Shown here: in pieces, positions 22,596 to 31,783 of the stretch | How positions within the stretch are numbered: position 1 is the stretch's first letter | How the letters are laid out: each line of letters begins with the position of its first letter | Assembly (NCBI GenBank): GCA_025667525.1 | Contig: JANFOE010002289.1 | Location: 27,899 to 91,898, forward strand | DNA from: Glebionis coronaria | Lineage: Eukaryota; Streptophyta; Magnoliopsida; Asterales; Asteraceae | Direction of reading: 5' to 3' | Length of the DNA: 64,000 nt | The notes under the pieces: generated by a model | Seen by the model: only the letters and a program-made list of their open reading frames with translations | Told to the model about the DNA's origin: nothing | The model's database searches: none | Made by a program: the position numbers and the translations under genes

Positions 22596-23028
22596 TGTTG
22601 GAGAAAGAAGAATAATCTGATTATTTAGTTTCCTTAGTTTATAATATCTTTTATTTTAATTTTCTTATTTTGTGGTATGTTTTATTTATTTTTCTGATTT
22701 TGTGTTTCCTGGGAAGAATATTGTTATCTTTTTTCCCAAGTTTAGTTTTCTATATAATTAGGACTTTTTGTATTGAATGATTATTGAGTTATGAATAAAA
22801 AACACAGACTTTTAGTCTTCTGATAATTGACTTAAATCCAGGTTAGGGTTTATTGTTCGATTTCATCCAAATAATCGGGTATTCGTTGAATCAACGATTG
22901 TTGGAGTTTACCTAATTATCGGTATTCTTTTTGAATCAACGATAGTTGGAAGGATTGTGTATGGCATTCTTTCGAATCAACAGATTCAATTATTTATCCT
23001 TGTTACTTTTGTTTTTTAGTCTACATCA
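22596..23028 (+). repeat. TRIM-A 3' LTR
   Basis: 433 bp direct repeat of 21711-22142, ending CATCA and followed by the AAAAT target duplication. Confidence 0.93.
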
Positions 23029-23033
23029 AAAAT

Positions 23034-25153
23034 ACTTTCAAGAAAATAAAATTACCCCGGTATATCAACCATAGTATTTTACTTGAATCCTAGAACATAT
23101 ATTGACATAGATTCATTACATCAGTTGATCTGCTAGTAATGAATGTACTCAACATAGCGACTTGTTGAACAATTCAGTTGACAAACAATTTTCAATTTCT
23201 AGATTTTTAAAGGATTTGCATTGCCAAAAAATGTTTTGCATTGTAAACATGTTTCATCCCTTCTGAATGCCTTAAGTTTCTAGATCTCACTGAGTAACTT
23301 AGTTAAGTCGTCTAATCTGAGTAACGTAAAACCATCATACGAATTCAAATTCTATGAAAGTTTTCTCTTCATCACAACATCATCCAAAAATCTCATTTCA
23401 CGACGTAGCAATTTCAAGTGTTCGTCAATTAGGAGCATTCGACTTAAATTTTAAGGGTATAAATTTGATGTAAAAATCAATGTATGGAGAAGCATGCATA
23501 CAACTCCATAGCATAAGTTTAATAAAACATTTAGTAAAATTCTTCATGAGACTAAATTTCTACATAAATTATGTTGAGGTATTGGTTCAACCAATCAAAT
23601 AATTTACCCACAACTATTCACAACGTACTTATGGCTAAACCACAAAGCAATAACCTTATTCATTGTGAATTCGGATGTGAATTTGCGGTAAATCAACCTT
23701 AAGGTATAATGAAAATAATAGTCATAGGTAATTTCAATTTGACACACATGTGATGAGACTGCATTTATACATAGTCTCATCGTCCGAATCGGGCTTAAAA
23801 CGCTTAAAATATCATAAAATACACCAAAATATACTTGTGTTTGTTCATTGTGTATTTTAGGTACGATTATCGTGAAATCAACAAAATATCAAAGGAATCA
23901 AGCAAAAACGAACACGGGAATGAAGCCGCACAAAGAACTAGACCCGAACGATGATTTTCCAAAGAAGTCCATAAAGTTTTTAAGATTGTCAATTCTGGTC
24001 CCTCAAGTTTGAAGACTTGGCATTTTATACCCTTGCAAAATTCTAAAATGCATTAACGTACCTAAAATGTCAAGAGTTTACAATAATAGCCCTTGAAGTT
24101 TGTTAAATATTCAACAATTATCCTTGGAAAAGGTTATGGTATTTAGTGTGCCATGTTTGACAAGTTTGTCAAAGTACTTTACAAAGGAAGTCAAGTTTTG
24201 GCTGTTAAAAATTTTATATGACAACAATATGGGAGATAAGGGACCTAACTTGCCAAACCATAAAACTCCATCCACCAATCATAACCAACCACCTCACTCA
24301 CTCCTCCACTCTCCACTCCCCACGTCACCACCCATTCCACCTCACACTACAACTCAACAAACCACTAAACCTTATTTTAATTTTATATTAATCAGTTTAA
24401 ACTGATTATTAAATCAGTTTAAGACGTGGGAAACACCTTTTTAAACCCTAAACATAATCAAAGTTGACTATTAATCACCCTCCCACTCATAAACCCTAAA
24501 CCTAAATCCATATCAAACCAAAGGGGTTTTTCCTAATACCCTCCAGATCCTTAATCCATGATATCCTCACCTAAACCCACACCCTAAACTCACACCCCGT
24601 GACCTCCTATGGCCCACACAGCCTTCCCCTGTCACCCCAAATATGGCAAAGTTCGAATCTGTAGTCCCATTAATGATTCTCATAAGAATTCTATTTTTTC
24701 GCCAAGTTTTGCAAGAATTTTCCTTCTCTCAAGCCATGATAGTTAGATAGTCTCTAAACCTGAAAGTGTGTTGTGTCTAACGTCACTCTGCATGGAATGG
24801 CGTAAAGCTGTTTTTAAAATACGCCTTAGTGAGCCAAGCTAAAGAGGTTCAAAGATTTGCATGCTTATAGAAAGATGGAGGTGTCTTAGAAGCTTTTGGG
24901 CAATGCAACAAAGGCAACCTGAAGAGGATACAAACAAAGAGGAATGTACAATCAGAAAGGGTCTAATGAAGAAAAAAACAAAGTGATAAGTAGCGTTTTT
25001 TATGAGCTTCAAGTGGTGAAAAGAACCAATTGCTTGTCATTGGCTTATTCTTAACTCATAGTTTCTTTAGTTTATCTTATTGTAAAACTTAAGTATATAT
25101 TTCTTTCCGATTTTTTTTATTTTTAATTATCTAGTTTTCTTCTATTTCATCAG
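23034..25153. other. AT-rich sequence without a gene I can support
   Basis: About 2.1 kb. 23034-23750 may be the degraded leader or LTR of the minus-strand Copia element. 24000-24700 has plant intergenic character (ACCCTAAACC and CCCAAGTTTGAAGACTTGG-type sequence) with one unsupported 101-codon frame at 24100-24405. 25020-25153 is T-rich and ends in a good 3' splice site before the KMS-like exon. Confidence 0.5.
23751..24000 (+). repeat. Possible Athila-like LTR fragment
   Basis: It starts TGATGAGACT and the first bases form a perfect 9 bp hairpin (GATGAGACT 23752-23760 with AGTCTCATC 23773-23781). The following text (AAACGCTTAAAATATCAT..., GTGTATTTTAGGTACGATTATCG) resembles the layout of the start of the Athila-1 and Athila-2 LTRs without matching in detail. 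No purine tract precedes it. It could be a solo LTR remnant of a fourth family. Confidence 0.3.
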
Positions 25154-25372
25154 GATCTGGGTTGCACACATTTGTCTTGTATTTGGGTCCTCACATTGCA
25201 TTCTTCACAATGAAGACAATGCAATGTGGCCGAGTATATATCAAAATTCCTCCATATGATACAATATCACTAAACAAAAGCCCTTCATGGCTTAAGAAGG
25301 ATTGTTCAGAGTTCGGTCCCCCATTGTTTTCATCTCCTAATGGTCATGATGTTCCACTTAGTAGCATTTTGT

Positions 25373-25532
25373 TGTTAGATGATAAAATATTTGTTGTCAA
25401 TCTTGATTATGGTTGATTAATTGTAATTGATTAGTTGTCAATTGCTATCATTCTTAACTTGGGCTCATGCCTATATATGTATTATGTTTGATAATAATAA
25501 AGGAGAACACACATTTACAATATAATCTTACA
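25373..25532 (+). repeat. TRIM-B 5' LTR
   Basis: 160 bp, TG...CA, with the same length as the 3' copy and only a handful of differences. ATGCCTATATATGTATTATG in the middle may supply a TATA element. Confidence 0.93.
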
Positions 25533-25552
25533 TGGTATCAGAGCAGGTTACA
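25533..25552 (+). other. TRIM-B primer-binding site
   Basis: TGGTATCAGAGCAGGTTACA immediately follows the LTR; TGGTATCAGAGC matches initiator tRNA-Met. Confidence 0.9.
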
Positions 25553-25690
25553 TCCTAACCAAATCATGCTGCTGCCTCCTACTTTTTTTCTTTTTTCCAT
25601 CGTAAACAATCATGTCTCCTTCTTCATTCCTACAAACATACAACAACCCTAAAAAGACTAAGCATATCTGTGTATTATCTTCTTGTGTTG

Positions 25691-25766
25691 GTGATTTGTG
25701 CTAAGGTCACAAATCCACACAATTGTCTAGTGTGATGGTGATTTATGCTAAGGTCATAAATCCACA
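25691..25766 (+). repeat. Two tandem hairpins in the TRIM-B interior
   Basis: A repeat of period 47 bases gives GATTTGTG-CTAAGGT-CACAAATC (25693-25715) and GATTTATG-CTAAGGT-CATAAATC (25740-25762). Both copies keep an 8 bp perfect stem and an identical 7-base loop; the single G-to-A change in the left arm of the second copy is matched by C-to-T in the right arm. Confidence 0.75.
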
Positions 25767-25962
25767 CGAATAAAGTTTTAAGAAGAAGAATCATATGTTG
25801 TGTAGTGTTTGGGTCATGTTACTGTCAAGATCGAGGTTGGGGTTTTGGTTTATTTTGTCCCATATTTTTTTTGGAGTGGATTTCTTAGCATGTTTCATTT
25901 TGTATTTTGTTTTCTATTTCAGTCCGAGCTTTCACGATTTCGCCGCTCGGACTGCGGAGGAG

Positions 25963-26122
25963 TGTTAGATGATAAGATATTTGTTGTCAATCTTGATTAT
26001 GGTTGATTGATTGTAATTGGTTAGTTGTCAATTGTTATCATTCTTATCTTGGGCTCATGCCTATATATATATTATGTTTGATAATAATAAAGGAGAACAC
26101 ACATTTACAATGTAAGCTTACA
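25963..26122 (+). repeat. TRIM-B 3' LTR
   Basis: Second 160 bp direct repeat, preceded by the purine tract at 25950-25962 and followed by TTTAT. Confidence 0.93.
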
Positions 26123-26883
26123 TTTATCACATGTGCATATAGAATCTATTCTTTGGGGTTTCGGAACTGCACTAGGCGAGCTCCCTCCTTATTTTATTTC
26201 GAGAGTAGGTTACAAGTTTTATTTGTATGCTTTTAACTTTGTGAAGGTAATCTTTCTAATGTAGATTCTAATGGTGGCATGTGTGGGCGCACTATCTTAC
26301 AAAAGTGCATACTTATATGCAGCCAGTATCCCTAGTGGCAAATCAGATGAACTAGAAGAATTCAGTAATTCCACAGGAGATCAAAATGGTTCTTCTTCAA
26401 AGATGGATAAATTGAAACGCTGGTCTCTTTCACATTCACAGTATTTGAACTTCTTCACAATTCTACTACTTGCTTCGGTTAGTTATGATCCAATGGTTTA
26501 ATTTCTAGATTTCATATTTGACTTCATAGTTAAAATTTCAGGAGCTCAACCATGATTCCATTTAGAGGTGGGAAATGAGCAGGGTCAAGAGAGTTGCGAA
26601 ACTGGTCAATATATAAACACTGTAACAAAGATATGATTATAATGATCTATTATCTTTAGTATAACAAAATAGAGAGATTCCCTCTAGTTTCTTTTTTTTA
26701 TGCCGTTAAAATAAGACAATAGTTTCATGCTTCTGTTAGTGCATTACTTAAATTACTTATTTTGAACTCCATTAATTTGGTGAAGCTATTTGTAAATACC
26801 TAATCCTCTATTTGACCTTGCCGGGATAATGTGTGGCCAATTCGGGATTCCATTTTGGGAATTTTTCTTCCAACAGTTCTTGG

Positions 26884-27577
26884 TAGGGGTGTGCAAGAAA
26901 CCGAAAATCCGAACCTAAACAAAAAAATCGAAGAATCGAAACCTAAAAAACTGAAACCGATTGAAAAACCGATGGTTCAGTTTTTGCATTTTGAAAAAAC
27001 CGAAAAGCTTTTGGTTCGGTTTGGTTTTAGCATTAAAGAAAACCGATATAAACCGAATCGATTTTTATAAACATGAGAATATATATATAAGCTCACGTCG
27101 AAACTAATGGACGATGAATATGCTATGTTAGATTGATTATATCATGTTTAATAACTAATCATTGTTTCATATGTTTATTGAACATGACTAAATAATAAGT
27201 TTTCTTCTCGATTGTTTTTTAATTAGGTTTTTATCGTTAATATTGTGTTGATTTATACACATAAATGATTTTTTTAGGATTTTATAGAATATTTTTTCCT
27301 TATTGTTAATGTTGTGTTATTTGCTGTTATTATTTATTTAAAGCTTTTAACGTGTCAGTTTATGATATATTCAAAATCGACTTATAAAAGCGAAGCTCGA
27401 TAAATCATATAGAAACCGAAAAACCGAAAAACAAAACCGAAAGTAAATAAAAAACCAAAAAACCAAACCGACATAAAACCAAAACCGAATGGTTCCTAAA
27501 ACTCAGAAACCGAAATTTTTTGGTTCGGTTTCGATTTTATACAAAAACCGAACCAAACCGAACCATGCTCGCCCCTA
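26884..27577. mobile_element. hAT-type MITE (694 bp) inside a KMS-like exon
   Basis: Ends TAGGGGTGTGC and GCTCGCCCCTA are imperfect terminal inverted repeats. GTTCTTGG stands on both sides (26876-26883 and 27578-27585), a perfect 8 bp duplication, which is the hAT length. Just inside each end are runs of AACCGAA-like motifs facing each other (26895-27060 and 27400-27560), giving a longer subterminal inverted repeat. The AT-rich middle has no transposase. The exon reading LGKAIF resumes directly after it. Confidence 0.9.
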
Positions 27578-27762
27578 GTTCTTGGCAAGGCAATCTTCAA
27601 AGCGCACATACAGGTTTCTTTTTGTTATCTTCTCTGTCGGCAAATACTCATATCCTACTCATATAATCCCAACAAAATTTACATACTACAATATGATATA
27701 AACAAAATTTGCATAACCCAAACCAACTCATTATCCCAGTTACAAGTTAATGAGTCAAAATT

Positions 27763-27957
27763 TGCACCTCAAACAAGAGGCCTAGTGGTAAGGTCCTTGA
27801 TTCTCAAACAAGAGGTCAAAGGTTCAAACCTCACTAGGTTGTACCCTTGGGCTTGGCCACGGAGGTTCACCTGCGACGACTTTTGGTTATCCAAAAAGAT
27901 AGTCACCCTAGGATTAGTCGGCTCGCAATGTCGAATCGAAAACCCAGATATACCCAA
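27763..27957 (+). mobile_element. tRNA-derived SINE
   Basis: RNA polymerase III promoter motifs are spaced as in a tRNA: an A box TAGTGGTAAGG (27783-27793) and a B box GGTTCAAACC (27821-27830). A tRNA-unrelated body of about 120 bp follows (CTTGGGCTTGGCCACGGAGG...). AAAATT is present on both sides (27757-27762 and 27958-27963 region), a possible target duplication. It abuts the LDWIESEL segment of the KMS-like pseudogene, so it disrupted or replaced the exon start. Confidence 0.7.
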
Positions 27958-28683
27958 AAAATTCTTGACTGGATAGAAAGTGAGTTATGGACACTTAGCT
28001 TCATCCCCGGCGTTCATTCTGTCCTCCCGGGAATCATAGCTAAGTTGCATGGGTTGAAGAACAAATATATGTTAGCCACTCTTCTAGATCCATCAAAGAT
28101 AAAAGTAAATCCATATCATTTAGTTATCATATTACTTGCTCACTTAAAAAAACATAATTTGTCTTACTGACATTCCAAAAAATGTGACTGATACTTATAA
28201 TTCACGGTTGGGTAACAGTTAAAATGGATGTCGTATGTAATGTGTTTGGAAACTAAACATAACTTGATGGTCTATCGACCTAAACAGAATGAGAAAGAAC
28301 TTTCACCTATATTTGACAGAACATGTATCTCAAACAAAAGTGATACATACCAATAAGCCCATGATTTAGTACCAGTAAATACTTGGGATATACGGAGTAA
28401 CACCTTGAACTGCTTTATTCTTCAAACGGATCCCTCAAGCCAAATATAAAGACGAGTTATTCAAGATTTCATAAAATTTATCTTCTTATAATTTCAGGAT
28501 TCTCAAGGTGAAACGTGGGATCTTTTATTTGCTACGCTTTGGAACTCTATCATATGGCTGATGTTGTTGAACTTTTTTTCCACGATTATAACATCGACTG
28601 CACAGAGTTATCTCAAGAAAGAACAGGAAAAAGAAATGGCACTTATGAAAAAGAAAGTAATGCTACCAAATGATTCTAATTAG

Positions 28684-28907
28684 TTGTTGCGCAAAACAAA
28701 CATATGATCTTCATCCTTTCCTTATAAGTCGTATATACTGAATTCCAAAAGTGCAAAGATGATTGTGCCCTTGAATGGTCTATTTATTGGATCCAAAGGG
28801 TTCCATGTATGTAAATATAGTTAAATGAGGTTTAGTGTTTTCTTTCGCATGTTTCTTACTGTGCTCCATGAGTATTATAATGAGAGGATCTGACTCGTAC
28901 TGATCTT
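28684..28907. other. Host sequence 3' of the KMS-like gene
   Basis: 224 bp of AT-rich flank, ending in the ATCTT target site (28903-28907) of the XY-1 element. It continues at 41024 after that element. Confidence 0.6.
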
Positions 28908-29194
28908 TGATACGATCATGCTGTCTCTTATTATATTAATTAGATAATTAGTTTATTTATTTTTCTTTTATTGTTTTATCTTAGGGACTAAGTTAAGTCT
29001 AAGACAACTTTTATTTTATATAGAGGATTAAGGGCTGTAAGAAAAAAAATGATGTTTTATGATAATGAAGTATTAGTTTTATTAATCAATTGGGAGTCGG
29101 TTTATCTCACTAATATAAGCCATTGAGGGGTCGGGTTATCCCATTAATATAATCTATCTATCCTTTTTCTCTATAATCGATCCGGTTCGTATCA
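28908..29194 (+). repeat. XY-1 first LTR
   Basis: 287 bp, TGATAC...GTATCA, followed by AT and the primer site at 29197. It is close to the third LTR and to the XY-2 LTRs. Confidence 0.92.
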
Positions 29195-29214
29195 ATTGGT
29201 ATCAGAGCTGTTTC

Positions 29215-29310
29215 GATTCTAGGGTTTAAAAAAAAACAAAAAAAAAAACTGTTCATCAGTTACTGTTCATCCGTTACTGTTCATCTGTTACTGTTCATCA
29301 GATAGGAAAA
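29215..29310 (+). repeat. Leader with repeated ACTGTTCATC motifs
   Basis: Between the primer site and the ORF there are four close copies of a 14-base unit containing ACTGTTCATC (29249-29302), after an A-rich tract. The same motif recurs in the leaders at 30331-30425 and 41807-41890. Confidence 0.75.
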
Positions 29311-29319
29311 GTTATTGGA

Positions 29320-30036
29320 ATGGAAACACAGAGGTGGCAAGAATGGCATCAATGGAACCAGAGGTGTCAAGAATGGCATCAATGGAATCAGAGGTGTCAA
29401 GAATGGCATCAATGGAATCAAAGGCGTGAAGAATGGCATCAATGGAATCAAAAGCGTGAAGAATGGAATCAATGGAATGAGAGGCGTGACGAAGGGTTAA
29501 TTCAGGTCACGGATATGGTGGAACGGTTACAATCCACGATCTCGTTGCACCATACTCAAATGATGGAATCTTTAACACAAATATCATAATCTATAAGACA
29601 GGCGCGTCAAGATTGCTCATTGCGGATTGAGAAGATTCAAGGATCGATAAAATCAGTGAAGGAAGAGATTTATAAGGAGGGAAAAGTCGATTCTTCAAGG
29701 GTCCAACTAAATCAACGAATTCCTAACAGGAAGATCAATGCAAGGCTGTTTTGGAATAAGTTTGTGGTGGCACATGTCCGAACCAGAAAACCTAGAAAGG
29801 TAGGTACCTCACTTGGTCCTGGATTTGAAACGTCAGATTCACAAGAAGAGTTACAAGTCTGCACAAGAAAATTCAAAAACATAGACCAACACTGCTGCTT
29901 GCTCTTGAAGCGCACAAAGGGGATAAAACGAAGAACTTGGGGTCCCGGAATCACGCGAGGCAAAATTTTGGAACAACACCTTGAGGACAAGGTGTTTTTG
30001 CGGGGCGAAGTATTGATACGATCTGGCAGTTTATGA
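29320..30036 (+). pseudogene. XY-1 ORF with decapeptide repeats, one in-frame stop
   Basis: An ATG at 29320 opens a protein of about 238 codons; a TAA at 29587-29589 splits it and the same frame continues to 30036. The N-terminus has five tandem 30 bp units encoding EWHQWNQRCQ-like decapeptides (EWHQWNQRRE, EWHQWNQKRE, EWNQWNERRD), rich in Trp, Gln and charged residues. A helical stretch follows (TDMVERLQSTISLHHTQMME), then a basic middle. The end WGPGITRG...LEDKVF runs into the purine tract and is shared with the other two XY ORFs. No known enzyme domain. Function unknown; a gag-like or RNA-binding role is only a guess. Confidence 0.6.
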
Positions 30037-30291
30037 CTTATATTTATTAAATAACTAGTTTATCTACTTTCCTTTTATTGTGTTTTCTTAAGAAATAAGT
30101 TAAGTATTAGGTATCTTTCTATTATATATATAGAGAACGAGGGCTGTAATCTTGATATGCAGAAACATGAATATGGTTTATTTTGGTTTATTGTTTTCTT
30201 AGTTAACGGGGAGAGCTTATTCGACCTCTTAAACGTCGATTACTTATCTTTACTGTTCTTTTCATCTCTTTAACCGATTCGGTTCGTATCA
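30014..30291 (+). repeat. XY-1 second (middle) LTR, diverged
   Basis: 278 bp, TGATACGATCTGGC...GGTTCGTATCA. It is clearly less similar to the first and third LTRs than those are to each other. It has its own purine tract before it and primer site after it (TGGTATCAGAG at 30294), so it is not a solo LTR insertion. Confidence 0.88.
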
Positions 30292-30435
30292 ATTGGTATC
30301 AGAGTTGTTTCGATTCTAGGGTTTCAACAAAAAAAAGTGTTCACCCGACCACTATTCATCTGAATCACTGTTCACGTCCAGAAATTACTGTTCTCGCTAT
30401 TGTTCACCGACTACTGTTCATCCGGGCACAAGAAG

Positions 30436-31286
30436 ATGGTTAACAGCATGTGTTCATTCGAAAGAGATTTAAAGATGTCTATCTTTGAAGTAGGTGATGT
30501 TTTTGGGTGGATTTACCGCATGGAACGATATTTTCATATCGAGAGGATTGAGTCTAAGGATCAATTAACGGTTGCGGAGTTATGTTTAGAGGGACAAGCT
30601 CTTTCTTGGTTTTGTTGGAGTGATACTGAACTCCGTTTAGATCTTGGGAGGATTTTAAAAGGCGAATATTTAATAGATTCCAACAATCTCGTGAGGGTAG
30701 TTTGTATGAGCAATATTCGGCGATTAGAGCTTACGAAGAGAACAAGAGGCGTGAATAATGGAATCAAATGATTGAACAAAAGATTGAAGAGGATAAGAGG
30801 CGTGAAGCGTGGAATCAAAAGATTGAAAAGAGGATAAATCTAATTGATTCTTTCCGGAATCCCATATCGCCACCAGTAACAACCAAGGTACCCGCAAAAC
30901 CGATTCAAAATACCCTACGTTTTGAAGAAAATAGCAGGCAAAGTTATACAAGTGGTGAGGAGGTGAAAGAAGAGTTGAAAGGCAACGTTGTTAAAGGTGT
31001 TCATGTCACAGATTCAAAAGAAGATGCTGATGTATATGATGGGGAAAACCTACCACAAACAGAAAATGCACTTCCGGATTTGGATACAAAAGACATTGGC
31101 ACATGCACCATGGTTCCAGAAAAAGAAAATAACCAAGACAACATGAACATGACAAAGGATCAGCCACGTGTTCGAGAGAAGGATGTACCTTCGCATGGGC
31201 CGAGAGAAAAACAAATGGTTGGACAGATTTTGGGTGCAGAGCTGGAAAAACTTAGTATTGGGTTTGATTTGGGGGCTTCATTGTGA
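30436..31286 (+). pseudogene. XY-1 gag-like ORF, frameshifted
   Basis: From the ATG at 30436 the first segment (VFGWIYRMERYFHIERIESK, LCLEGQALSWF) is a Ty3/Gypsy capsid (Retrotrans_gag) N-terminus. The frame slips near 30630; homology continues in another frame (SWEDFKRRIFNRFQQSREG, SLYEQYSAIRAYEENKRRE), stops once at about 30753, and then runs from about 30768 to 31286 as a charged tail with more RREAWNQKIEKR-type repeats. No protease, RT or integrase follows. The capsid piece suggests that XY elements are gag-only Gypsy derivatives. Confidence 0.72.
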
Positions 31287-31540
31287 CATAAGAAAGGAAG
31301 AAAGGATAACTTGGAATCCAGGGATCGATCGTCATCCATCAGAAAGAAAATGGAATTTTGCCCTGAATGTTTTTACAAAATCGATTATCAAAAGCAATCA
31401 TGTGTTTCAAATTCTTAAGCCTAATGATGACCAACATGAGAGGAGGGGAGTTCAAAGAAGAGTTTGGGATCCCGGGATTACTCGAGGCTACATCTTTATG
31501 CAACACCTTGAGGACAAGGTGTTTTTGGGGGCGGGATTAT
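31287..31540 (+). other. XY-1 second interior, 3' end
   Basis: The frame in 31300-31530 ends with VWDPGITRG...HLEDKVFLG before a G-rich purine tract (GTTTTTGGGGGCGGGATTAT) and the third LTR. It is the same C-terminal tail as in the first XY-1 ORF and in XY-2. Confidence 0.6.
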
Positions 31541-31783
31541 TGATACGATCCTGCTGTCTCTTATTATATTAATTAGATAATTAGTTTATTTAATTTCCTT
31601 TTATTGTTTTATCTTAGGGACCAAGTTAAGTCTAGGGCAACTTTTATTATATATAGAGGATTAAGGGCTGTAAGAAAATGATGTTTTATGATAATGAAGT
31701 ATTGGTTTTATTAATCAATTGGGGAGTCAGTTTATCTCACTAATATAAGCCATTGGGGGGTCGGGTTATCCCATTAATATAAC
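31541..31783 (+). repeat. XY-1 third LTR, left part
   Basis: 243 bp matching the first LTR. It is interrupted at 31784 by Athila-1, whose target duplication is ATAAC (31779-31783) on the left and ATAAT (40977-40981) on the right; the LTR resumes at 40982. Confidence 0.9.

Larger units (their letters stand above)
21711..23028 (+). mobile_element. TRIM-A: miniature LTR element (1318 bp)
   Basis: Two direct repeats, 21711-22142 (432 bp) and 22596-23028 (433 bp), start TGATGG/TGTTGG and end CTACATCA. AAAAT lies immediately before (21706-21710) and after (23029-23033), a perfect 5 bp target duplication. After the first LTR is a primer site TTGGTATCAAGAGCC (tRNA-Met type with one extra A), and before the second is a purine tract AAGTGAGGGAGAA. 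The interior is only 453 bp and has no polymerase, so the element is non-autonomous. It lies in the leader of the minus-strand Copia element. Confidence 0.93.
25373..26122 (+). mobile_element. TRIM-B: 750 bp miniature LTR element inside a KMS-like exon
   Basis: Two 160 bp direct repeats (25373-25532 and 25963-26122) start TGTTAGATGATAA and end CTTACA. The first is followed directly by TGGTATCAGAGCAGGTTACA, a tRNA-Met primer site, and the second is preceded by the purine tract GACTGCGGAGGAG. Flanks are TTTGT (25368-25372) and TTTAT (26123-26127), a 5 bp target duplication with one mismatch. Removing the element and one flank copy leaves the host exon in frame. The 430 bp interior has no ORF with a recognisable domain. 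Confidence 0.93.
25154..28683 (+). pseudogene. VMP1/KMS-like ER membrane protein gene, 3' exons only, broken by insertions
   Basis: Members of this family (animal VMP1, plant KMS1/KMS2; VTT/SNARE-associated Golgi domain) are multi-pass ER proteins needed for ER-Golgi organisation. Segments seen in order: GLHTFVLYLGPHIAFFTMKT and SWLKKDCSEFGPPL (25154-25372, after a TTTCATCAG acceptor); [20 protein letters not shown] (26128-26204); SGKSDELEEF to SHSQYLNFFTILLLAS (26323-26477, then GTTAGT); [20 protein letters not shown] (26797-26883) continuing LGKAIFKAHIQ (27586-27613, then GTTTCT); LDWIESELWTLSF and VLPGIIAKLHGLKNKY (27961-28104, then GTAAAT); and the last exon (28498-28683) with WNSIIWLMLLNFFSTIITST and a Lys-rich tail. 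Damage: TRIM-B at 25373, a hAT-type MITE at 26884, a SINE at the start of the fifth segment, one missing T near 26862-26870, and no AG at the acceptor expected before 26797. The N-terminal exons are absent from the window. Identification is from recall of the family. Confidence 0.87.

Noticed and set aside
24100..24405. 101-codon ORF in the region before the KMS-like gene
   Set aside because: Low-complexity Pro/Thr/His C-terminus, no homology recalled, no promoter or splice evidence.
27783..27835. tRNA gene (A and B boxes)
   Set aside because: No cloverleaf or acceptor stem; the boxes belong to a SINE with an unrelated body.
25154..28683. Initial reading of the host exons as a GPI-inositol deacylase or another multi-pass protein
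   Set aside because: The motifs [18 protein letters not shown] and [12 protein letters not shown] fit the VMP1/KMS family in order and spacing; the alternatives do not.
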